Of a stretch of DNA of 39,267 nucleotides, positions 1-8,241 are shown piece after piece; the stretch's first letter is position 1, and the number at the start of each line of letters is the position of its first letter. A program made the translations under genes and the position numbers. Below the pieces are notes generated by a model, which made no database searches, was not told the DNA's origin, and saw only the letters and a program-made list of their open reading frames with translations. This stretch comes from an uncultured Caulobacter sp. (GTDB taxonomy: Bacteria > Pseudomonadota > Alphaproteobacteria > Caulobacterales > Caulobacteraceae): assembly GCF_947036865.1 (NCBI RefSeq), contig NZ_CAMQSF010000034.1, positions 1 through 39,267 on the forward strand, read 5' to 3'.

Positions 1-1135
1 CGGCGCGCGCGGCCTCGGCGGCCCGGGCGGCGGCCTCGAGCTCGGGACCCCGCTCCGGCGCGGCCGCGACCAGGGCGCGAACCTCTTCGAGCTCGGCGTC
101 GAGGCGCGCCAGGGCGGTGGTCGCGTCCTCGCCGGCCTGGGCCTCGCGGGCCTGGTCGGCCTCGATGCGGGCCAGATCGTTCGACAGGCGCTCGAACTCG
201 GCGGCGGCGGCCTCGGCCTCGCGCTCGGCGCGGTCCTTCTGGATGGCCAGCTGGCCCAGCACCGCCTGGGCGATCGTCGCCTCCTCGCGCAGCGGCGGCA
301 TGGCGGCCTCGGCCTGGGTGATCGCCACCTGGGCGGCGGCGCTGGCGCGGGCGGTCTCCTCGACCCGGCGCGCGGCCTCCGTCGCCTCGGCCTGGGTGCG
401 CTCCAGCGTGTCGCGCGCCTCGGTCCAGCGGGCGTAGAGCACCGCCCCCTGCACGGCGCGGATCTCGGCCGACAGGCGCTTGTACTTCTCGGCCTGGCGC
501 GCCTCGCGGCGCAGGCGGTTCAGCGCCGTCTCCAGCTCGCGCGCCACGTCCTCCAGCCGCGCCAGATTGGCCTCGGCGGCGCGCAGGCGAAGTTCCGCCT
601 CATGCCGACGGGTGTGCAGCCCCGAGACCCCGGCGGCCTCTTCCAGGATCCGGCGGCGGTTCTGCGGCTTGGCGCCGATCAGCTCGCTGATCTGGCCCTG
701 GCGGACCAGGGCCGGCGAGTTGGCCCCCGTCGAGGCGTCGGCGAACAGGAGCTGGACGTCGCGGGCCCGCACCTCGCGGCCGTTGATCTTGTAGGTCGAG
801 CCCGCCCCGCGATCGATGCGGCGGACGACCTCCAGCACCGGATCGTCGTTGAACTGGGCCGGGGCGGTGCGGTCGGCGTTGTCGATGGTCAGGGCGACGT
901 CGGCATGGTTGCGTGGCGGCCGCGCGCCGCTGCCGGCGAAGATCACGTCGTCCATGCCGCCGGCCCGCATGGCCTTGGCCGAGTTGGCGCCCATCACCCA
1001 GCGCAGGGCTTCCAAGAGGTTCGACTTGCCGCAGCCGTTGGGTCCGACGATGCCGGTCAGGCCCGGCTCGATCCGGAACTCGGTCGGCTCGACGAAGGAC
1101 TTGAAGCCCGAAAGGCGCAGGCGCTGGAACTGCAC
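1..1135 (-). CDS. smc: Chromosome segregation protein SMC, N-terminal part (cut by window edge)
   Basis: This is the ATPase head and first coiled coil of the SMC condensin subunit, which organises and segregates the nucleoid with ScpA and ScpB. The translation from a GTG at 1135 opens with [19 protein letters not shown], typical for bacterial SMC. The Walker A motif GPNGCGKSN lies at about residues 31-39, and head-domain motifs such as [17 protein letters not shown] follow. From about residue 165 the sequence becomes a long Ala/Glu/Arg-rich coiled coil. Only about 378 residues of a protein that is usually about 1150 long are present; the hinge, second coiled coil and C-terminal head lie beyond base 1. 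The start is 21 bases after the stop of the upstream DsbA-like gene, so co-transcription is likely. Confidence 0.95.
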   Translation of the reverse strand, partial: MQFQRLRLSGFKSFVEPTEFRIEPGLTGIVGPNGCGKSNLLEALRWVMGANSAKAMRAGGMDDVIFAGSGARPPRNHADVALTIDNADRTAPAQFNDDPVLEVVRRIDRGAGSTYKINGREVRARDVQLLFADASTGANSPALVRQGQISELIGAKPQNRRRILEEAAGVSGLHTRRHEAELRLRAAEANLARLEDVARELETALNRLRREARQAEKYKRLSAEIRAVQGAVLYARWTEARDTLERTQAEATEAARRVEETARASAAAQVAITQAEAAMPPLREEATIAQAVLGQLAIQKDRAEREAEAAAAEFERLSNDLARIEADQAREAQAGEDATTALARLDAELEEVRALVAAAPERGPELEAAARAAEAARA

Positions 1136-1156
1136 GGCGGCGGTCCCCTCCGGCCC

Positions 1157-1765
1157 TCAGCCCTTCGCCGCGGTGGCGAAGGCCTTGGCGAGCTGGGCCA
1201 TGTCGGAGCCGTCCGCGAGCGGCGCGCCATTGACGAAGAAGGTCGGGGTGCCCTCGATCCCGTCGGCCTGGGCGCGGGCGAAACGGTCGTTGACGGCCTT
1301 CAGCGCCGCCGCGTCGTTCAGGGCGTCCGAGAACTGCTTGTCGGTCAGGCCATATTGCTTGCCGATCGCCTGCAGGCCCTCGAACAGCTGGCCGCTCTGG
1401 TAGATGGCCTCCTGCCGCTGGAAGACCGTGGTCAGGACCTCGAAATACTTTCCCGGAATCCGGCGAGCGAGGATGAAGCCGGCCGCCGCGAACTCGGGGG
1501 GCGGGGTCAGGAACTCGCGGAACACCATTCGCGCCTTGCCGGTGTCCAGGAAGCGCTTGCGCACCTCCGGCAGCGCGTTCAGCCACCAGTGGGCGCAGTG
1601 CGGGCAGCTGGCCGAGGCGTAGACCACGAACTGCGCCGGCGCCTTGGGCGAGCCCAGGATCATGTCGCCGGGCTTGGCCGGCAGCGGCTTGGCGACCGCA
1701 AGGGCCGGCGCCGCGGCGACCGCCAGGCCCGAGACGACCAGGGCGCGACGATCGACCGTCATCAT
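1157..1765 (-). CDS. DsbA-like thioredoxin-fold protein, exported (distal gene of a pair)
   Basis: This is a periplasmic thiol-disulfide oxidoreductase of the DsbA/DSBA-like thioredoxin family, about 202 residues. An N-terminal hydrophobic segment follows a twin-arginine pair (VDRRALVVSGLAVAAAP), so export by Sec or possibly Tat is likely. The active-site CPHC is at residues 54-57 and the cis-proline motif GTPTFFVNG lies near the C-terminus. The ATG at 1765 overlaps the stop of the upstream paralogue (ATGA), which indicates translational coupling; a second in-frame ATG follows immediately. smc comes 21 bases downstream. No DsbB-like partner is in view. Function as an oxidase or a reductase cannot be told from sequence. 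Confidence 0.9.
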   Translation of the reverse strand: MMTVDRRALVVSGLAVAAAPALAVAKPLPAKPGDMILGSPKAPAQFVVYASASCPHCAHWWLNALPEVRKRFLDTGKARMVFREFLTPPPEFAAAGFILARRIPGKYFEVLTTVFQRQEAIYQSGQLFEGLQAIGKQYGLTDKQFSDALNDAAALKAVNDRFARAQADGIEGTPTFFVNGAPLADGSDMAQLAKAFATAAKG

Positions 1766-2379
1766 TTCGCCGCCGCGGCGATGGCGGCGTCCAGCTCTTG
1801 CAGGGTGCGCTCGCCGCCTTCCGCGGCGCCGACCTTCTTGCCGTTGACGACGAAGGTGGGCGTGCCCTGGACCTTGGCTTCCGTCCCCCACTTCTCGACG
1901 CGGGCGTTCAGCGCCTTCAGCGCCTTTTCGTCGGTGACGCAGGCGTTGAACTGCTGTTCGCTCATGCCGGCCGACTGGGCGACCGCCAGCAGGCCTTCGC
2001 GGAACTGGCCGGTCTGGAACATCTGGTCCTGGGCGCGATAGACCGAGTCGATCACCTGGAAGTATTTGTCCTTGCCGGCGCAGCGGGCCATCAGGAACGC
2101 GGCGGCGGCCACCTCGTTCGGCGGGGTGATGATCTCGCGATAGACGTAGTTGACCTTGCCGGTGTCGATATATTTGGCCTTGAAGGCCGGATAGACGTCG
2201 CGGTTCCACCGCGCGCAGTGGACGCATGAGGCCGAGGCGTATTCCACCACCACGACCTTGGCGTTCGGATTGCCCTGGGTCATGTCGTCGGCGCCGACCT
2301 TTTCGGCCTTGGGGCCGCAGCTGGCGAGCCCGGCCGCGAGCGCGGCGACGAGAGTGACACGGCTGATCAGCGAACGCAT
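1762..2379 (-). CDS. DsbA-like thioredoxin-fold lipoprotein
   Basis: This is the first member of a tandem pair of DsbA-like proteins, 205 residues. The N-terminus is a lipoprotein signal with a lipobox ending LASC, the lipidated Cys being residue 21, so the protein is probably anchored to a membrane facing the periplasm. CVHC at 52-55 is the redox active site, and QGTPTFVVNG (about 171-180) carries the cis-proline (P174). Two further cysteines, at 100 and 147, lie in the helical insertion. It shares the FxxREIITPP / FREFLTPP segment and general layout with the downstream paralogue, so the pair probably arose by duplication. The start at 2379 is 114 bases after the dciA stop. Confidence 0.92.
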   Translation of the reverse strand: MRSLISRVTLVAALAAGLASCGPKAEKVGADDMTQGNPNAKVVVVEYASASCVHCARWNRDVYPAFKAKYIDTGKVNYVYREIITPPNEVAAAAFLMARCAGKDKYFQVIDSVYRAQDQMFQTGQFREGLLAVAQSAGMSEQQFNACVTDEKALKALNARVEKWGTEAKVQGTPTFVVNGKKVGAAEGGERTLQELDAAIAAAAK

Positions 2380-2493
2380 GCAAAGGCCCTTCGGCGGTCG
2401 ATCGAGAAGTGTAAGCCCGATTCTGGTTCGGCGCCGAAAAAGGCGCCATCAGGACGAGCGCATGAGCGCGAGCGGCGGGCCGTTGTCAATGGT

Positions 2494-3036
2494 TCAGCGC
2501 TGTTCGCGCAGCACGCCCCGGCCGAGCTTCATCAGCGCGTCCTTCAGGCCGCCGTCGGGCTGGCCGGCGAGACTGTCGGCCAGCTGCTTCTCCAGCGCCG
2601 CGTCCAGCGGCGGCTTTCGAGCGGGGCGCGGAGGCGCCGAGGCGGTCGCCGCCTTGACGGGGCCTTGGACGATGCGCAGCCGCGTGACCACGCCCTTGCC
2701 CAGCAGCATGTCGAGACGGGCGGTGATCTGCGGGGCCTGGTGCTGGATCAGCGAGGCCACCGGACCGTCGACCCGCAGTTCCAGGGCGCCGCCCTGGCCG
2801 CCCCGGCCCTTGATGATCCGGACCGGCTCGGTGCGCCGGGCCAGGGTGTCGCCGACGATCTCGCGCCAGCGGGCCTGCAGCGCCGCCGGACCCTGGCCGA
2901 AGCGGGTCTCCAGCTCCTTCAGAAGCGGCGCCAGGTTCTTGCCGGCCGGCGGCGGGGGGCGGCGCTGCGGCTTGGTCCGCTTGGCGCGCAGGATCGCGAT
3001 CGCTTCTTCCGGGCTGGGCAGGGGGCGGCGGGCCAT
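2494..3036 (-). CDS. dciA: DUF721/DciA-family protein (replicative helicase loader)
   Basis: This is a 180-residue DUF721 protein. The family, called DciA, is the widespread bacterial factor that helps load the DnaB helicase, and is used where DnaC is absent. Residues about 33-115 form the DUF721 KH-like core, recognisable from LAPLLKELETRFGQGPAALQARWREIVGDTLARRTEPVRI (read in two parts) and the later ELRVDGPVASLIQHQAPQITARL. The C-terminal third is basic and Pro/Ala-rich and probably disordered. The gene is divergent from mutY, with only 46 bases between the two ATGs, and leads into the dsbA-like pair and smc. Family assignment is firm; the helicase-loading role is from family knowledge. Confidence 0.85.
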   Translation of the reverse strand: MARRPLPSPEEAIAILRAKRTKPQRRPPPPAGKNLAPLLKELETRFGQGPAALQARWREIVGDTLARRTEPVRIIKGRGGQGGALELRVDGPVASLIQHQAPQITARLDMLLGKGVVTRLRIVQGPVKAATASAPPRPARKPPLDAALEKQLADSLAGQPDGGLKDALMKLGRGVLREQR

Positions 3037-3082
3037 GCGCCAAGGCTAGCACGGCGGGGGCCGTTCGCGGTAGGCGAGGGAC

Positions 3083-4138
3083 ATGAAAGAGCGCGCCTTG
3101 ATCCGTTCGGCCCTGCTGGCCTGGTATGACCGCCAGGCCCGCGATCTGGCCTGGCGCGTCGGACCCGCCGACCGCCGCGCGGGCACGCGGAGCGATCCGT
3201 ATCGCGTCTGGCTGTCGGAGGTGATGCTGCAGCAGACGACGGTGCCGCACGCGACGCCGTATTTCCTGTCCTTCACCGCGCGATGGCCGACGGTGTCGGA
3301 CCTGGCGGCCGTCGACGACGGTGAGTTGATGGCGGCCTGGGCGGGGCTCGGCTACTACGCCCGCGCCCGCAACCTCCTGGCCTGCGCCCGGGCGGTGGCT
3401 GGTCAGCACGGCGGCGTCTTTCCCGACACCGAGGAGGGGCTGCGGGCCTTGCCGGGCGTCGGGGCCTATACCGCCGCCGCCGTCGCGGCGATCGCCTTCG
3501 ACCGGCCGGCCAATGTCGTGGACGGCAATGTCGAGCGGGTGATGTCCCGCCTGTTCGCCGTCGAGACGCCACTGCCCGACGCCAAGCCCGAGCTGAAGGC
3601 TCTCGCCGGCGAGCTCGTCACCGATGATCGCCCGGGCGACTGGGCCCAGGCGCTGATGGATCTGGGCGCGACGGTCTGCAAGCCGAAGGCCCCGCTGTGC
3701 GACCGCTGCCCGCTCTCGGCGTGGTGCGCGGCGTTCCAGGGCGGCGCGCCCGAGACCTATCCGCGCAAGACGAAGAAGGCCGACCGCCCGCGCCGGCACG
3801 GGGTCGCCTATGTGCTGACGCGCGGCGGCGCGGTGGCCCTGGTCCGCCGGCCGCCAAGGGGATTGCTGGGCGGCATGCTGGGCCTGCCGACCTCGGAGTG
3901 GCGGGCGACGCCGTTCTCGGACGCCGAGGCCGTCGCCGCCGCGCCGGTTGCCGCCGCCTGGCGCGATCTGGGCGCGGTCGAGCACGTCTTCACGCACTTT
4001 TCCCTGACCCTGCGGGTGCTGGCGGCCGAGAGCGCCCCGGAAGACCCGGGCGACTTCGCCTGGACGCCGCGCGAGGGGCTGGGCGCGCTGCCGAGCGTCT
4101 TCCTGAAGGCGGCGCGGGCGGCCGAGCGGTTGATCTAG
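3083..4138 (+). CDS. mutY: A/G-specific adenine glycosylase MutY
   Basis: MutY removes adenine mispaired with 8-oxoguanine in base-excision repair. The 351-residue product has the expected architecture: SEVMLQQTTV with the catalytic Glu near residue 48, the helix-hairpin-helix LPGVGAYTAAAVAAIAF, the catalytic Asp in VVDGNVERVMSRL, and a 4Fe-4S cluster with spacing C-x6-C-x2-C-x5-C in CKPKAPLCDRCPLSAWC. A C-terminal NUDIX-like 8-oxoG recognition domain follows from about residue 235. The start ATG has GAGGG two bases upstream of ACATG. Its stop codon shares the palindrome CTAG with the stop of the convergent downstream gene. Confidence 0.97.
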   Translation: MKERALIRSALLAWYDRQARDLAWRVGPADRRAGTRSDPYRVWLSEVMLQQTTVPHATPYFLSFTARWPTVSDLAAVDDGELMAAWAGLGYYARARNLLACARAVAGQHGGVFPDTEEGLRALPGVGAYTAAAVAAIAFDRPANVVDGNVERVMSRLFAVETPLPDAKPELKALAGELVTDDRPGDWAQALMDLGATVCKPKAPLCDRCPLSAWCAAFQGGAPETYPRKTKKADRPRRHGVAYVLTRGGAVALVRRPPRGLLGGMLGLPTSEWRATPFSDAEAVAAAPVAAAWRDLGAVEHVFTHFSLTLRVLAAESAPEDPGDFAWTPREGLGALPSVFLKAARAAERLI

Positions 4139-4569
4139 CGGCGCGCGAACGCGGCCATCGCGTCCAGGAAGTCGTTGCCGAATATCTTCAGCAAGAAGGC
4201 GGCGATCACCAAGATCAAGGAGTAGGTCAAAGCCGACACGACGCCGATCATCACGTCCTTCCAAAGGGGGCGGCCGCGCGCCAGAGCGTCGCGCTCGATC
4301 GCCGGGGTCTCATCCTCCAGCACGCTTTGAGCATAGCCGGACAGGGCGCTATCGGCGGTTTCGCGAAAGGCCTTCAGGGTCGTCGGGGTCCATTGGCGGG
4401 AGAAGCCTCTCATCTCGGCCACCGTCGGCGAGCGACCTTCCCGCGCCTCGTGGCCTCGGAGCCATTCACGCTTGGCCTGCTTGTAGAGTCCGTAGGCGAT
4501 GAAGCCTTCGATATCGTCCGATGCACGGACCAGTTGGTCGAATACCGGACTATGGTCGCTGGCCGCCAT
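4135..4569 (-). CDS. Uncharacterised protein with one C-terminal membrane segment
   Basis: I do not recognise a named function. The 144-residue product has a charged, helical N-terminal part containing IAYGLYKQAKREWL at about residues 24-37, a motif I associate loosely with small uncharacterised rhizobial and Caulobacter proteins. One strong hydrophobic segment, VMIGVVSALTYSLILVIAAFLL, sits at about residues 106-127, so the protein is probably held in the inner membrane by its C-terminus. It starts 11 bases after the stop of a 61-codon ORF on the same strand, so the two probably form a unit. Its stop overlaps the mutY stop in a shared CTAG. Base composition by eye is less GC-rich than the neighbours. 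Confidence 0.75.
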   Translation of the reverse strand: MAASDHSPVFDQLVRASDDIEGFIAYGLYKQAKREWLRGHEAREGRSPTVAEMRGFSRQWTPTTLKAFRETADSALSGYAQSVLEDETPAIERDALARGRPLWKDVMIGVVSALTYSLILVIAAFLLKIFGNDFLDAMAAFARR

Positions 4570-4580
4570 AGCGCCCGAAC

Positions 4581-4766
4581 CTACCGCCCAGCCAGCACTG
4601 ACTTGGCGCGCGACAGGGCGCGTTCATGGACGTCTCGGCTCAGGCTGACCACCTTGCTGCCGTCTGGACGTCTCATTGTCCGCAGGACGCTGCCATTGCG
4701 CGTCGCCTGGAAGGCGACGGGGCTAACGACCGCTTTCTCGCCAAGGAGCTTTCCGAGCCGGATCAT
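4581..4766 (-). CDS. Small basic protein, unknown function
   Basis: This is a 61-residue, strongly basic ORF starting MIRLGKLLGEKAVVSPVAF and ending in an Arg/Lys-rich helix (SRDVHERALSRAKSVLAGR). No cysteine, signal peptide or membrane segment is visible. A longer reading from a TTG at 4802 is possible, but the ATG at 4766 is preceded by GAGGTGAG about 12 bases upstream. That purine stretch is one arm of a 6-bp inverted repeat (4768-4785) and could be occluded in the mRNA. The gene lies 11 bases ahead of the membrane-protein ORF at 4569 and 60 bases after ccrM. It is most likely real because of this two-gene arrangement, but the evidence is modest. Confidence 0.5.
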   Translation of the reverse strand: MIRLGKLLGEKAVVSPVAFQATRNGSVLRTMRRPDGSKVVSLSRDVHERALSRAKSVLAGR

Positions 4767-4826
4767 AAGGTGAACACTCTCACCTCGAGCGGCGTCGCGC
4801 AAGGCGCCAGGGGGAAAATGAGAGCC

Positions 4827-5981
<1,155 letters not shown>

Positions 5982-6629
5982 CTATTCGGCCGCATCCTCG
6001 AATGGAAGGCTCAGGGTCAGCTCGCCCGCCAGGGCCGCCTTGACCGGCGCCCAGCCCAGCCGGTGGATCGGCGAGGGGCCCAGGCGAATCAGGCCCTCGA
6101 CGTGCACGGGCGCGTGATAGCCCTTGTGGCCGGCGAAGCCGTAGCCGGGATAGAGGGCGTCGGCCTCGATCATGATCCGGTCGCGGGCCTCCTTGGCCAG
6201 GATCGAGGCGGCGGCGATCGAGCACGACAGGCTGTCACCCTTGACCACGGTCTTGATCGGGCAAGGCAGATTGAATCGATAATTGCCGTCCACGAGCGCG
6301 ATGGCCGGCCGGACCGACAGGCCCTCGATCGCGCGACACATGGCGCGGCCGGTGGCGTGCAGGATGTTGTACTCGGCGATCTCCTCGATCGAGGCCAGGC
6401 CCACGCTCCAGGCGATGGCGACCGCCTTGATCTCTTCCTCCAGGGCCGCGCGAGCCTTGGCGGTCAGCTTCTTGGAGTCGTTCAGCCCCTTGGGCACGCG
6501 GTCGGGATCCAGGATCACCGCGGCGGCGCTGACCGGCCCGGCCCACGGACCGCGCCCGGCCTCGTCCACCCCGCAGACAGGCCCCTGTCCGCAGGCCAGC
6601 TCCAGCATCATGTCGGGTCCGGGCGGCAT
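5982..6629 (-). CDS. rnhB: Ribonuclease HII
   Basis: RNase HII cuts RNA in RNA-DNA hybrids and initiates removal of single ribonucleotides misincorporated into DNA. The 215-residue product has the family signature [14 protein letters not shown] with the metal ligands D22 and E23. [12 protein letters not shown] and the third acidic residue in ALVDGN follow. [17 protein letters not shown] and the C-terminal [19 protein letters not shown] region are also typical. It is encoded directly upstream of ccrM on the same strand, 78 bases away, with tag 66 bases further upstream. The ATG at 6629 has no obvious Shine-Dalgarno; an internal Met pair at residues 7-8 is an alternative start. Confidence 0.96.
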   Translation of the reverse strand: MPPGPDMMLELACGQGPVCGVDEAGRGPWAGPVSAAAVILDPDRVPKGLNDSKKLTAKARAALEEEIKAVAIAWSVGLASIEEIAEYNILHATGRAMCRAIEGLSVRPAIALVDGNYRFNLPCPIKTVVKGDSLSCSIAAASILAKEARDRIMIEADALYPGYGFAGHKGYHAPVHVEGLIRLGPSPIHRLGWAPVKAALAGELTLSLPFEDAAE

Positions 6630-6695
6630 GTCCGCTGTTTAGGCCGCTTCGCCGCCGATGGGAATGCGCGCGAAGAAGCCCGACGATCTCTCAGC

Positions 6696-7289
6696 CTAAA
6701 CCACCCGCCTCGCCATCGCCCGGCATTCCTCATGCCGGTAACACGTCACCAGGTGGTCGTTGACCAGCCCCGTCGCCTGCATGAAGGCGTAGACGATCAC
6801 CGGGCCGCAGAACTTGAAGCCCTTGGCCTTCAGGGCCTTGGCCATGTCGACGGCCAGCGGGGTCTGGGCCGGGACCTCGCCGGCGCGCCAGTGGTTCTGG
6901 ATCGGCGCGCCGCCGACCATGTCCCACAGGAAGGTCGCGAAGTCCTCGCCGCGCTCGCGCATGTCGAGATAGATCCGCGCGCCGGAGATGGCCGCGTCGA
7001 TCTTGCCGTTCGAGCGGATGATGCCGGCGTCGGCCATCAGACGGGCGCGGTCGGCCTCGTCGAAGCGGGCGACCTTGTCTGGATCGAAGTCGGCGAAGGC
7101 CGCGCGGAACGCCTCGCGCTTGCGCAGGATGGTGATCCACGACAGGCCGGCCTGGAAACCGTCCAGCACCAGCTTTTCCCACAGGGCCCGGGAGTCCCAC
7201 TCGGGCACGCCCCACTCGTGGTCGTGATAGGCCTCGTAGAACGGATCCCCGTTCATGCCCTTCCAGGTGCAGCGCGCGATCTCGGTCAT
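6696..7289 (-). CDS. tag: DNA-3-methyladenine glycosylase I
   Basis: Tag excises 3-methyladenine from alkylated DNA. The 197-residue product begins with the Tag N-terminus, including C7 and the segment AYHDHEWGVP. It ends with VNDHLVTCYRHEEC, so the family's zinc ligands (an N-terminal Cys and His with a C-terminal His and Cys) are all present. The core LVLDGFQAGLSWITILRKREAFRAAFADFD is characteristic. Repair genes mutY and rnhB are close, but it is probably a separate unit from ygfZ, whose stop lies 38 bases upstream. TGATAGCT lies a few bases upstream of the ATG and could serve as a -10, but this is weak. Confidence 0.96.
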   Translation of the reverse strand: MTEIARCTWKGMNGDPFYEAYHDHEWGVPEWDSRALWEKLVLDGFQAGLSWITILRKREAFRAAFADFDPDKVARFDEADRARLMADAGIIRSNGKIDAAISGARIYLDMRERGEDFATFLWDMVGGAPIQNHWRAGEVPAQTPLAVDMAKALKAKGFKFCGPVIVYAFMQATGLVNDHLVTCYRHEECRAMARRVV

Positions 7290-7327
7290 TCGGCGAAGCT
7301 ATCAGAACTTTTCGAGAACAAAAGCCC

Positions 7328-8110
7328 TCAGGTCAGCCAGGCGGGACGCTCGACCGTCACCGGCCGGCCTTCGACGGTCAGGGCGACGTCCTCGATCCGG
7401 TCGAGCCGCAGCAACGCCATGGCCCGCCCGTCGCGCCCGCTCAGCACCTCGCCGGCCCGCAGCGCGCCGGCCAGCACCTCGGCGCCGAAGGCCGGGGACG
7501 GGCCGTCGAAGACGATCGGCAGCATGCGGTTCTTGATCGTCCCGCGCCGCTTCATCCGGCTGGTGGTCTCCTGGCCGACGAAACAGCCCTTCTTGAAGTC
7601 GATCCCCGCCAGCAGGTCGAAATCGGCCTCGATCGGATAGGTCGTCTCCTCGCCCCAGTCGGCGGGACCGGGGACGCCCAGGGCCAGGCGATGGGCGTCA
7701 TAGGCGTCCTCGTCCGCGCTCGCGGGGCGATCGTCATAGGCGCGCGCGCCCAGGGCCGGCAGACGGGGGTCGGCATAGAGCCCTTCCCCGGCGAGCGCGC
7801 CGCCGAACACGGCCAGGACCGGCCGGTCGCTGGCCTCCAGCGCCACCTTGGCGCGCAGGCGATAGATCGAAAGGCGCTGGAGCAGGGCCTCGCGCCGCGC
7901 CGCCGCCACGTCCAGCAAGGCGCCGTCGTCGGTTCCCGCGATGAACAGGTCGAACAGCAGCTTGCCCTGCGGCGTCAGCAGGGCGCCGAACCGCAACTCG
8001 CCCGGCGCGAGCGTCTCGACGTCCTGGGTCAGCAGCCCTTGCAGGAAGCTCCGCCAATCGGGACCGCTGACGGCGATGACGGCGCGGGAAGTCAGGCGAG
8101 CGATGATCAT
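7328..8110 (-). CDS. ygfZ: YgfZ/CAF17-type folate-binding protein
   Basis: YgfZ is a GcvT-like, folate-binding protein that supports maturation or repair of certain iron-sulfur enzymes. The 260-residue product carries the family signature KKGCFVGQETTSRMKRRG, with its conserved Cys near residue 170. The N-terminal part (RLTSRAVIAVSGPDWRSFLQGLLTQDV) is also diagnostic. I start at ATG 8110 because homologous sequence begins there. The 24 codons upstream are basic and low in information, and GATATA at 8117-8122 (TATATC on this strand) is placed as a -10 for a leaderless message. It is divergent from the glycosyltransferase gene at 8242. Confidence 0.9.
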   Translation of the reverse strand: MIIARLTSRAVIAVSGPDWRSFLQGLLTQDVETLAPGELRFGALLTPQGKLLFDLFIAGTDDGALLDVAAARREALLQRLSIYRLRAKVALEASDRPVLAVFGGALAGEGLYADPRLPALGARAYDDRPASADEDAYDAHRLALGVPGPADWGEETTYPIEADFDLLAGIDFKKGCFVGQETTSRMKRRGTIKNRMLPIVFDGPSPAFGAEVLAGALRAGEVLSGRDGRAMALLRLDRIEDVALTVEGRPVTVERPAWLT

Positions 8111-8241
8111 GGCGACGATATAGCCCCGGCGCGAGGTCGCCGCCACGCAGGGCCGGGGCGCGACCTTAGGTCGCGGTGTCATGAAAGCTTTGCTTAACTC
8201 GCGGGGTGCGCCGACTCGGCGAGCGGCCTATAGATGGACCG
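8111..8241. promoter_or_regulatory. Divergent, probably leaderless promoter region for ygfZ and the GT9 gene
   Basis: Both divergent genes lack a Shine-Dalgarno but have a -10-like hexamer just before the ATG. On the minus strand TATATC (8117-8122) ends 6 bases before the ygfZ ATG. On the plus strand TATAGA (8229-8234) ends 7 bases before the ATG at 8242. Convincing -35 elements are not visible on either side. Leaderless translation is well known in Caulobacter; its use here is inference from spacing. Confidence 0.5.

Noticed and set aside
2430..2447. GGCGCC repeated around GAAAAA upstream of the DsbA-like lipoprotein gene
   Set aside because: Six-base self-complementary sites are frequent in GC-rich DNA and no T-run follows on the transcribed strand.
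2486..4264. Long minus-strand open frame (592 codons) across dciA and mutY
   Set aside because: It is rich in Arg, Gly and Pro with no family resemblance and runs antisense to clear genes. High GC content makes such frames common.
4768..4785. AGGTGA-acactc-TCACCT hairpin beside the start of the 61-residue ORF
   Set aside because: It could hide the ribosome site, but a 6-bp stem is too short to claim an RNA switch.
6637..6701. GTTTAGGC / GCCTAAAC inverted pair between tag and rnhB
   Set aside because: It is only 8 bp with a 49-base loop, and one arm is part of the tag stop codon.
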